Shown here: positions 54,822 to 62,311 of the stretch, in pieces | Position numbering within the stretch: the stretch's first letter is position 1 | How the letters are laid out: the number at the start of each line of letters is the position of its first letter | Source: Muribaculum gordoncarteri | Lineage (GTDB): Bacteria > Bacteroidota > Bacteroidia > Bacteroidales > Muribaculaceae | Assembly (NCBI RefSeq): GCF_004803695.1 | Contig: NZ_CP039393.1 | Location: 3,100,001 to 3,164,000 of the forward strand | Reading direction: 5' to 3' | Length of the DNA stretch: 64,000 nucleotides | Notes under the pieces: generated by a model | The model's database searches: none | The model's input: the letters and a program-made list of their open reading frames with translations, nothing else | What the model was told of the DNA's origin: nothing | Made by a program: the position numbers and the translations under genes

Positions 54822-57269
54822 TTATTGTTGATTCCTGGCGGCGCGTTGAGCGTATTCGCTTGGTTTGCAGCCGTATTCCTCCACGAAGCATCGGCTCATG
54901 TGACTTGTGGAGCTGAAGCCTGTGCGGTCGGCTATTTCGGCCATGGTCAGTCGCCCTTCCTTGACCATTGCAGCTGCATGGTTGAGACGGATGCTGCGTA
55001 TAAATGAGCTGGGCGACTTGTCGAGCAGGAATGTCATCTTCTTGTATAATCCCGTGCGTTCCATGCACAGCTTCTCGCTCAGTTGCTTTACCGAAAAGCC
55101 TCTCTCGCCTATGTTGGCCTCGACAAGGTTTATGGCCTTAGCTATGAACTCCCTGTCCTGCGGCGAAATTGCCGGCTCGGCCTCTTCGCTGCCCGTGACG
55201 CTGCACTCGGGGTCAGGCTCCGGCTTGTCGTCGGCCGCCCTGTCGGCTTGTCCGCGCTCGTAGGAGTCACATCGCTCGATGAGGTTGTGTATACGCATCA
55301 ACAGCATCTCTTCGCGATGCTTGCGCTTCAGCCTGTTGCGCGTAATGTGCTGATATATGGCAAATGACGCTACAATCAACGCTATTGCCACAAGGATGTA
55401 AACGATTATGGCGCCACGGGTGAACCACCACGGGGGAGTGATGACAAATTGCAGTGAGTTTACGGGAGCGTCGTCAAGTGTCGACGCGTCGGTGGCGGCG
55501 GCAACCTGCACTGTGTATCGGCCCGGAGGCTGATTCATGAATTTCAGGTGCATGAATCCGTTGCGGTCGACGATGCCGTTGTCGTCCGACGCCGAATAGA
55601 CGGTCCACGGCGCGTCGTTGTCGATGTCGGTGAGTATGCGCACCTTGAATGTCGTCATCATTGGCCGCGCGTAGTTGAGCGACGCTATGTCGAGCGACAG
55701 GTTGTTGTCGTGAAACGGCAACGTGACGGTGGCACCGGGGTAGATGTCGATGCGCCGGTTATTGGCCGTGAGTCGGGTGAACACGGGATTGAACGTGTCG
55801 GGCTCCACCGACATCGAATCGGGATGGAATACGGTCCACCCGTTCTGACCCTGGAATACGAGAAAACCGTTATCGAGCCGCAGGGCACGCTGCTGTATGT
55901 ATTCGTCGGAAAGTGCGCCGTCATTTATGTCAAAGCTGCGCACGGTGAATCCTCCGTCACTCTCGGGCCTCACCGACGATATTCCGTAGGCCGTTCCCGT
56001 CCACATTGTGCCGTCGGCGGCTTCGACAAGCGACTTCACGTTGTTGTTGACGAGTCCGTTTTCGGTGTAGAGGATTACGCTGTCGCCGGTGTTGCGTGTC
56101 ACTTTCAGTCCGTCGGAAGTCGCGCTCCACAGCCATCCCCGCGAGTCGGTGATTGTGTCGTTGATTCTCAATGCCGTGCCGTGTCGTTCTCCGAAGCTGA
56201 ATGTCGTGGGCAGCATTTCAGACCGCTCCTCCGAAGAGTGCATCCTGAATCTCAGCGGGTGGGAGTAGAGCAGCCCCGAATGATAGGTGCCTATCCACAC
56301 TCCGCCGTGGTTGTCGATGAATATCGTGTTGAAATTGTCGGTCTTTATCGGGCCGTCGGGAGTCTTTATCCCCTCAATAAGCCTCGGCTCGAGCGAATGT
56401 CGGTCGACATGCCACAACCCGCCCTGACTCGTTATGAGAAGGTCGCCGTGAGGGGTCATCGCGAGAGTGTGCAATATATAAGGAGTGCGCATTATTTGGC
56501 GCCACGACAGGGTGCGCGGGTCAAACTGCAGCAGTATCGAATTGCCGAAATTGGTGCGTATCTGATAGATTTTTCCGTCGGGAAAGTACCTTACGAGCGA
56601 TGAGCCCCTGAACTTTCCGGCGATGTCGTCGCCGTAGGCTCGCGATTCAAACAGGGTGGCCGATGTGTTGCGGTCGAGGCCGCGCACCAATCCGGTGCTG
56701 TAGAATAGCATCACCGTGTCGCCCGTCACCTCCAGGTCCTGAAGGTTGCCGCTATCCTTTACCAACGGCAGGTGACGCTGACGCTCCACATCCCACAGCC
56801 CGGCGGAGTCAACAAGCCAGATGTCGCTCCTGCGGTCGAGGAAGAGGTCGTTGACGCGCCCTCCCGAGGGCTTCATCGTCGTGAACATCCCCTCAAGGTC
56901 GTTTACATAACCCATGCGGTTTACATCGAGGCACTGCATGTTGTGACGCTCCTTTATCCAGAGCCGGTTGTCGCGTCCCGCATACACGTGATAGGCGCCG
57001 TCGTAATCGGCAAGCCTGTACATGCTTGAGTCAACGTAGTGAACATAGTCGAATCCCCCGCCGTTGTAGATGTTGACATTCCCCGAAGTGGTCACGGCCA
57101 TGCGTCCGTCATGCAGCTGCAGCAGATGAAGCACTTCGTTGTCGCTAAGTCCGTCACGTGTGCCGATGCGTGTAAACACAAGGCCGTCGACCCGTATCGA
57201 GGCACTTGATGTGACGATGACGGCAAGAAGCGTGATGATTGCGGCAATCAGGCGATGGTAGCGTTTCAT
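54822..57269 (-). CDS. Membrane-spanning propeller/Y_Y_Y sensor fused to an AraC DNA-binding domain (no kinase)
   Basis: A one-component relative of the hybrid two-component systems that control glycan loci. Of 815 residues, a signal segment (about 5-23) leads to periplasmic two-component-propeller repeats and a Y_Y_Y-like domain (about 520-610). One membrane helix (619-641) follows, then a charged linker, then an AraC helix-turn-helix at about 701-815 (FSVKQLSEKLCMERTGLYKK; MAEIADRTGFSSTSHMSRCF). The histidine kinase and receiver domains normal in this class are missing and the linker is too short to hold them. It probably senses a periplasmic glycan fragment and activates the SusC operon lying 106 bp downstream. 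Confidence 0.88.
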   Translation of the reverse strand: MKRYHRLIAAIITLLAVIVTSSASIRVDGLVFTRIGTRDGLSDNEVLHLLQLHDGRMAVTTSGNVNIYNGGGFDYVHYVDSSMYRLADYDGAYHVYAGRDNRLWIKERHNMQCLDVNRMGYVNDLEGMFTTMKPSGGRVNDLFLDRRSDIWLVDSAGLWDVERQRHLPLVKDSGNLQDLEVTGDTVMLFYSTGLVRGLDRNTSATLFESRAYGDDIAGKFRGSSLVRYFPDGKIYQIRTNFGNSILLQFDPRTLSWRQIMRTPYILHTLAMTPHGDLLITSQGGLWHVDRHSLEPRLIEGIKTPDGPIKTDNFNTIFIDNHGGVWIGTYHSGLLYSHPLRFRMHSSEERSEMLPTTFSFGERHGTALRINDTITDSRGWLWSATSDGLKVTRNTGDSVILYTENGLVNNNVKSLVEAADGTMWTGTAYGISSVRPESDGGFTVRSFDINDGALSDEYIQQRALRLDNGFLVFQGQNGWTVFHPDSMSVEPDTFNPVFTRLTANNRRIDIYPGATVTLPFHDNNLSLDIASLNYARPMMTTFKVRILTDIDNDAPWTVYSASDDNGIVDRNGFMHLKFMNQPPGRYTVQVAAATDASTLDDAPVNSLQFVITPPWWFTRGAIIVYILVAIALIVASFAIYQHITRNRLKRKHREEMLLMRIHNLIERCDSYERGQADRAADDKPEPDPECSVTGSEEAEPAISPQDREFIAKAINLVEANIGERGFSVKQLSEKLCMERTGLYKKMTFLLDKSPSSFIRSIRLNHAAAMVKEGRLTMAEIADRTGFSSTSHMSRCFVEEYGCKPSEYAQRAARNQQ

Positions 57270-57276
57270 GATGTTG

Positions 57277-57284
57277 CAAAATTA
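57277..57284 (-). promoter_or_regulatory. Putative -7 box of the membrane AraC regulator gene
   Basis: TAATTTTG on the minus strand, ending 7 bases before the ATG at 57269. No -33 at the right distance. If used, the leader would be only a few bases. Confidence 0.4.
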
Positions 57285-57356
57285 TTCATTTTTCGGAATA
57301 AAAAACTTCAAAATGTCATGAAAAAATATTTTGTCATCCAAAGTGGCGTTTTTGTG

Positions 57357-57385
57357 TTGAATGTCATTTTTATTAATTAACTTTG
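57357..57385 (+). promoter_or_regulatory. Promoter of the aminotransferase gene
   Basis: TAACTTTG at 57378-57385 is a perfect -7 match. TTG at 57357-57359 lies 18 bases upstream. The leader would be about 40 bases. Confidence 0.65.
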
Positions 57386-57429
57386 CGTCAACTATTAGTA
57401 TACGGTAACTTTAAAAATATTGCATAGAG

Positions 57430-58623
57430 ATGAATCACGTGTCAAATCGCGTTCAATCGCTTGCACCGTCGCAGACACTTGCGATGTCGCAGAAGAGCAA
57501 TGAGCTTAAGGCTCAGGGTGTGGATGTAATAAACCTGTCGGTAGGAGAACCCGACTTCAACACTCCCGAGCACATAAAGGAGGCCGCCAAGCGTGCCGTC
57601 GACGAGAACTACACTTTCTACACTCCCGTGCCGGGTTACATGACCTTGCGCAAGGCCATTTCGGAGAAACTGAAGAAGGAGAACGGCGTGGATTTCGCTC
57701 CCGAGCAGATTGTGGTTTCGGGCGGTGCAAAGCAGTCGCTGTGCAATGTCGTGCTGTCAGTTATCAACCCCGGCGACGAAGTTATCATTCCCACTCCGGC
57801 TTGGGTGAGCTACGTTGAGATGGTGCATCTCGCCGAGGGCAAGAACGTTCTCGTTCCCGCCACCATCGAGCAGGATTTCAAGATTACTCCCGAGCAGCTG
57901 CGTGCCGCTTTGACCGAGCGCACCCGCCTCATCATCTTCTGCTCGCCATCCAACCCCACCGGCAGCGTCTACAGCCGCGAGGAGCTCGCCGAGCTCGTAA
58001 AGGTGCTTGCCGACTATCCCGACGTGCTTGTGCTCGCCGACGAGATATATGAGCACATCAACTTCACCGGAAGCTTCACCTCGCTCGCCTCGTTCCCCGA
58101 AATCGCCGACCGCGTGTGCATCGTCAACGGCGTGTCAAAGGCTTATGCCATGACAGGATGGCGCATCGGATTCCTTGCCGCCCCGCTGTGGCTGGCACGT
58201 GCCACCAACAAGCTCCAGAGCCAGTACACCTCAGGCGCTTCGTCAATAGCACAGAAGGCCGCCGAGGCTGCCTACACCGGTTCGCAGGAGTGTGTCGAGG
58301 AGATGCGCAAGGCATTTGAGCGCCGCCGCGACCTCGTTGTGGGACTCGCACGCACCATCCCCGGATGGAAGGTCAACAATCCTCAGGGAGCTTTCTACCT
58401 CTTCCCCGAGGTGTCGAGCTACTTCGGCAAGCGTTACGGCGACACAGTGATCAACAACGACTCCGACCTCGCAATGTATCTGCTCGAGGAGGGACACGTG
58501 GCCACAGTTGCCGGCTCGGCATTCTGCACTCCCGGCTACATACGCCTCAGCTACGCTACCAGCGACGACAACATCCGTGAAGCCATGCGTCGCATCGAGG
58601 CCGCTCTCGCCAAGCTCGTGTGA
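57430..58623 (+). CDS. Pyridoxal-phosphate aminotransferase, class I (aspartate aminotransferase-like)
   Basis: A fold-type I aminotransferase of 397 residues. The PLP lysine lies in NGVSKAYAMTGWRIGF at about 234-249. Other blocks are INLSVGEPDFNTPEHIKEA, SGGAKQSLCNV, CSPSNPTGSVYSREEL and RLSYA with the substrate Arg. This is the thermophile/Bacillus-type aspartate aminotransferase subgroup, but related enzymes act on aromatic or other amino acids, so aspartate is the likely, not certain, substrate. The next gene follows after 55 bp. Confidence 0.93.
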   Translation: MNHVSNRVQSLAPSQTLAMSQKSNELKAQGVDVINLSVGEPDFNTPEHIKEAAKRAVDENYTFYTPVPGYMTLRKAISEKLKKENGVDFAPEQIVVSGGAKQSLCNVVLSVINPGDEVIIPTPAWVSYVEMVHLAEGKNVLVPATIEQDFKITPEQLRAALTERTRLIIFCSPSNPTGSVYSREELAELVKVLADYPDVLVLADEIYEHINFTGSFTSLASFPEIADRVCIVNGVSKAYAMTGWRIGFLAAPLWLARATNKLQSQYTSGASSIAQKAAEAAYTGSQECVEEMRKAFERRRDLVVGLARTIPGWKVNNPQGAFYLFPEVSSYFGKRYGDTVINNDSDLAMYLLEEGHVATVAGSAFCTPGYIRLSYATSDDNIREAMRRIEAALAKLV

Positions 58624-58678
58624 TGCCGGGGCGTTAAACCAAATTTACAAGTATAAGCAATAACTACAGGATATCCTA

Positions 58679-59440
58679 ATGAAGCCTATCGAGGGTAAAT
58701 CGGACTGTGTGGTGATTATTCCCACCTACAATGAGCGTGAAAACGCCGCCGCCATCATCGAGGCGGTCATGAACCAGCCTCACGAAATGGATGTGCTCGT
58801 GGTCGATGACGGTTCGCCCGACGGCACCGCCGCCATTGTGCGAGGAAAGATGGAGGAGCATCCCGGACGAGTGCATCTGCTTGAACGAAGCGGAAAGCTC
58901 GGACTCGGCACCGCCTACATCACCGGGTTCAAGTGGGCCATCGAGCGCAAGTATGAATACATATTCGAGATGGACGCCGACTTTTCCCACAACCCCGACG
59001 ACCTCATGGCTCTATACAAAGCGTGTGCCGAAGGTGGCGCCGATGTGGCCATCGGTTCCCGTTACGTGACGGGGGTGAATGTGGTCAACTGGCCCATGGG
59101 GCGCGTGCTCATGTCCTACTACGCATCCAAATATGTGCGCATAGTGACCGGAATGCCCATCCGCGACACCACCGCGGGATTTGTGTGCTATCGCCGCCGC
59201 GTGCTCGAAACAATCAGGCTCGACGATGTGCGCTTCAAGGGCTATGCATTCCAGATTGAGATGAAGTTCACCGCCTACAAGTGCCGGTTCAAGATTGTCG
59301 AGGTGCCCATCGTGTTTGTCAACCGGGTGCTCGGCGAGAGCAAGATGAGCTCGGGCATATTCTCGGAAGCGGTGTTTGGAGTGGTGCGCCTCAAGGTGTG
59401 GAGCTGGTTTCACAAATATCCCGATTGCAGTAAAAAATAG
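58679..59440 (+). CDS. Polyprenol monophosphomannose synthase-like GT2
   Basis: A GT-A glycosyltransferase of 253 residues similar to dolichyl/polyprenyl-phosphate mannose synthases. The start CVVIIPTYNERENAAAIIEA and DVLVVDDGSPDGTA hold the nucleotide-binding Asp residues, and FEMDADFSHNPDDL contains the DxD metal motif. The end is soluble, without the C-terminal membrane helices of GtrB-type enzymes. It would make a lipid-linked sugar donor for envelope glycosylation or protein O-glycosylation. The pyrC gene begins 12 bp after its stop. Confidence 0.92.
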   Translation: MKPIEGKSDCVVIIPTYNERENAAAIIEAVMNQPHEMDVLVVDDGSPDGTAAIVRGKMEEHPGRVHLLERSGKLGLGTAYITGFKWAIERKYEYIFEMDADFSHNPDDLMALYKACAEGGADVAIGSRYVTGVNVVNWPMGRVLMSYYASKYVRIVTGMPIRDTTAGFVCYRRRVLETIRLDDVRFKGYAFQIEMKFTAYKCRFKIVEVPIVFVNRVLGESKMSSGIFSEAVFGVVRLKVWSWFHKYPDCSKK

Positions 59441-59452
59441 TCATATATCCCC

Positions 59453-60802
59453 GTGAACGATACTATCATCTACAATGCTCTGCTTATCAACGAGGGCGAG
59501 AAATTCAAGGGTTACGTGGTGACCGACGGCCCGGTCATAGCCCGTGTGGGGCGTGGTGACGCGCCTGCCGATCTCATTGCAGCCTGCCGCGAGGCTGTCG
59601 ACGCCCGAGGCTCCTATCTGCTCCCCGGAGTGATCGACGACCAGGTACACTTCCGTGACCCCGGACTGGTGCATAAGGGCGACATTGCCACCGAGTCGAT
59701 TGCCGCAGTGGCGGGAGGTGTGACATCGTTCATGGACATGCCCAATACCAAGCCGCCAACAGTGACCCAGAAGGCGCTTCGCGAGAAGCTGCAGCATGCG
59801 TCGGAGGTGTCGGCGGCCAACTACTCATTCTTCATCGGAGCTACCAACGACAACATGCGTGAGCTCCTTGAGTGTGACTATAAAATCACTCCCGGCGTGA
59901 AGCTGTTTCTGGGTTCGTCGACAGGCAATATGCTCGTCGACGAGGAGTCGGCGCGTGACCGCATATTCAGCGAAGTGCCGGCCATAATAGCCGTGCACTC
60001 CGAGGACGAGGCAACCATACGCGCCAATCGTCAGCGTTACGAAAGCGAGTGTGGAGGCAGCGTGCCGGTTGAGATGCATCCGCTCATCCGCAGTCGTGAG
60101 GCTTGCGTGCTGTCGACACGAAGGGCCATCGAGCGCGCCGAGCGATGCAACACGAGGCTTCATGTGCTGCATGTGTCGACCGCCGATGAAGTGGCCATGT
60201 TTTCCGATGCACCGCTCCCCGAGAAGCGCATAACGGCCGAGGTGTGTGTGCACCACCTTTGGTTCTGCGACGAGGACTATGCCCGGCTTGGATCGAGGAT
60301 AAAGATGAATCCCGCGGTCAAGAGCCGTGCCGACCGCGATGCTCTCCGTCAGGGATTGCGCGACGGCCGCATCGACATCGTGGCCACCGACCATGCTCCG
60401 CATCTGCCTGCCGAAAAGGAGGGCGATGCCCTCACTGCCGCTTCGGGGGCGCCTATGGTGCAGTTCTCGCTTCCCGTGATGCTGGAGCTTGCCGACATGG
60501 GAGTGTTTACTCATCAGCTCGTGGTCGACAAGATGTGTCACGCGCCCGCAAGACTGTATGACATCATGGGGCGAGGCTTCATCCGCGAGGGTTATATGGC
60601 CGACTTGGTGCTGGTGAAGCCCGGCGAGGCCTACACGGTGACCGACGACATGGTGCTGAGCCGATGCGGCTGGACGCCACTTGCCGGTACAACTCTCCAC
60701 AATCGCGTTACCGATACATGGGTAAACGGGCATCGGGCGTGCCGTGACGGAAAAGTCGACGACACTGTGCGAGGCACGGAATTGCGATACGGCGGTAAAT
60801 GA
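59453..60802 (+). CDS. pyrC: Dihydroorotase (PyrC, class I)
   Basis: Closes the dihydroorotate ring in pyrimidine synthesis. The 449-residue protein starts at a GTG 12 bp after the mannosyltransferase stop. The metal site is seen in DDQVHFRDPG at about 62-71; the first histidine of the usual HxH is Gln64, as in Bacteroidota relatives. KLFLGSSTGNMLV carries the carbamylated-lysine position, HVLHVSTADE and ATDHAPHL follow. Length and order fit the class I type. A perfect 32-bp palindromic terminator follows. Confidence 0.92.
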   Translation: MNDTIIYNALLINEGEKFKGYVVTDGPVIARVGRGDAPADLIAACREAVDARGSYLLPGVIDDQVHFRDPGLVHKGDIATESIAAVAGGVTSFMDMPNTKPPTVTQKALREKLQHASEVSAANYSFFIGATNDNMRELLECDYKITPGVKLFLGSSTGNMLVDEESARDRIFSEVPAIIAVHSEDEATIRANRQRYESECGGSVPVEMHPLIRSREACVLSTRRAIERAERCNTRLHVLHVSTADEVAMFSDAPLPEKRITAEVCVHHLWFCDEDYARLGSRIKMNPAVKSRADRDALRQGLRDGRIDIVATDHAPHLPAEKEGDALTAASGAPMVQFSLPVMLELADMGVFTHQLVVDKMCHAPARLYDIMGRGFIREGYMADLVLVKPGEAYTVTDDMVLSRCGWTPLAGTTLHNRVTDTWVNGHRACRDGKVDDTVRGTELRYGGK

Positions 60803-60820
60803 CTTGAAAACTAACGAAAT

Positions 60821-60857
60821 AATAGGGGCGGCCTTGCAAGGCCGCCCCTATTCACTA
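60821..60857. terminator. Bidirectional terminator between pyrC and the LRR lipoprotein gene
   Basis: 60821-60852 is a perfect 32-bp palindrome (AATAGGGGCGGCCTTG with CAAGGCCGCCCCTATT). It lies between two convergent genes. Confidence 0.85.
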
Positions 60858-60894
60858 TATAGAATAAGATTAAGACATCGTTCCCCAATATTTG

Positions 60895-61848
60895 TTATCG
60901 CTCGGGCAGTTCCTCCCCCCATTTGGGAAGATTCTCCTTCCAGTCGGGATTATTTGCAATATACTCTTTTTCCATTTCGCTAACTTCAGCCCATGATGGG
61001 ATATTGGTAAATCCGTAACCTTCCTGTTGCTGCAATATTTGACCATGAAAGTTATTGAATCTGATAGGGTCCTTAAGAAGTTTTTCAAGAACATCTGCAG
61101 GTACCTCGCCTTGGAGGCGATTTCCCTGCAGATTTGCACCCGAATGTATTACGCTTCCGTTGACCAACCAGTCCACACCTCCGGCACCGGTCCAGTCCAA
61201 TGATGTGAAGTTATTATTGAAAAGCTGAACATAGGCATGGGTTATTGCCGGACATTCGCCCGTGAATGCGTTATCAGGCATATAGAATATAGGTTCAGGA
61301 TAGGTGGGGCGATATCTTAATCTGGTTACCGAAGGAGGTAGTTTTTTCAGCTTCCTATTTTCTATTATTGACACATATGTAAGGTTTTCGGTGAAGATGT
61401 CATCAGGAAGTGAGGTGAATTGCGTGAATTCAATCCATAAATGTTCAAGATTCAGCTTGGTCACTGATTCAGGTAATTCTCCATAATAGCATTTTCCTAT
61501 TATAGAAAGTGACCTGAGGTGCTTAAGCTCTCCGATACATTCAGGAATGTACCCATAAGCTCCTGATTCAGGTTCATCAAATGAGAAAATCTCTAAACCC
61601 ACAAGATTGTAACGCTTTTCCTCCTTATCCCAGACCCACATGCTTGGCCATGTCTTTATGCTGTCGAGTATTAATTCCGGCCCCACTCCTTCCAGTTTTC
61701 CGCTATATGATTTATATATTTCGCAGGCGATTGCGCTGTCTTGTTCATTGAACAGACGGTATGGCTTTTGCGGTTCCGGATCGTCATCGGAACTGCATCC
61801 CCCCAATATTAATCCATGCAGTGCGAGAATTGTCAAAAGCCAAAACAA
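60895..61848 (-). CDS. Leucine-rich repeat lipoprotein
   Basis: A predicted surface lipoprotein of 317 residues. The lipobox is LILGGC, and the following SSDDD acidic run is like the export signal of Bacteroidota surface lipoproteins. Leucine-rich repeats span about 90-190 (LKHLRSLSIIG; LNLEHLWIEFTQFTSLPDDIF; LKKLPPSVTRL). The C-terminus has no recognised domain. The best-placed start is a TTG at 61848; no ATG lies between it and the upstream in-frame stop, though a rare start at an ATT/ATA is possible. A 35-residue lipoprotein gene lies just upstream on the same strand. Confidence 0.78.
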   Translation of the reverse strand: MFWLLTILALHGLILGGCSSDDDPEPQKPYRLFNEQDSAIACEIYKSYSGKLEGVGPELILDSIKTWPSMWVWDKEEKRYNLVGLEIFSFDEPESGAYGYIPECIGELKHLRSLSIIGKCYYGELPESVTKLNLEHLWIEFTQFTSLPDDIFTENLTYVSIIENRKLKKLPPSVTRLRYRPTYPEPIFYMPDNAFTGECPAITHAYVQLFNNNFTSLDWTGAGGVDWLVNGSVIHSGANLQGNRLQGEVPADVLEKLLKDPIRFNNFHGQILQQQEGYGFTNIPSWAEVSEMEKEYIANNPDWKENLPKWGEELPER

Positions 61849-61870
61849 TAACTTTCGTATAATCTTAAAT

Positions 61871-61978
61871 CTAAACGGTTAATAATTTATTTTCATATTC
61901 CGCATCACTGCATGATACGGTTAGTGTCGCTGCAATCATGATTGCAGAGGCAACGAGGGGTAGAGTTTTTCTTTTCAT
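61871..61978 (-). CDS. Very small lipoprotein or truncated lipoprotein signal
   Basis: A 35-codon frame from the ATG at 61978. Its signal peptide ends in ATLTVSC and a tail of only 12 residues follows (SDAEYENKLLTV). The signal is convincing for lipidation, but the mature part is tiny. It is 22 bp upstream of the LRR lipoprotein start. It could be a real small lipoprotein, or the 5' end of a gene that was cut short. The family is not recognised. Confidence 0.5.
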   Translation of the reverse strand: MKRKTLPLVASAIMIAATLTVSCSDAEYENKLLTV

Positions 61979-62187
61979 GGCTAATATAATTTGGTTATTA
62001 GTTTTGGCAATCGGATATTGGCTTAATCTATCGGCAATATAGCAAAATAAATCTACAAAAAACAAATATTATGCAAAATTTAACAAAATAAACAGCAAAA
62101 TGCTACTCCATTTGCCGATTCCGGGAGGTAAAATTGAAAAGTAATCGATAAAAAGACAAATATAGGTTAAATAAATCGCGAGGATTA

Positions 62188-62268
62188 TTTGACATGTAAA
62201 ATATTTAACCGTAAATTTGCGAACCAAGCCACTTGAGCGTCAAAAGCAATGACATTCAAGTGCTTTTT
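62188..62268 (+). promoter_or_regulatory. Promoter and leader stem-loop of the 2-oxoacid oxidoreductase operon
   Basis: TTTG at 62188-62191, 20 bases, TAAATTTG at 62212-62219: a near-ideal Bacteroidota promoter. Directly after the start site, CACTTGA (62230-62236) pairs with TCAAGTG (62256-62262), with an inner GTCA/TGAC stem, followed by CTTTTT. This looks like a leader terminator or attenuator 43 bp before the ATG. Apart from this and the small lipoprotein's upstream sequence, the 61979-62311 gap shows nothing else. Confidence 0.65.
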
Positions 62269-62311
62269 ATCGATAATAGGCCAAAAAACTAAGTGAAATC
62301 ATATAAATGTC

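Noticed and set aside
55548-56603. Plus-strand frame of 351 codons inside the AraC regulator gene
   Set aside because: Antisense shadow of a well-supported gene.
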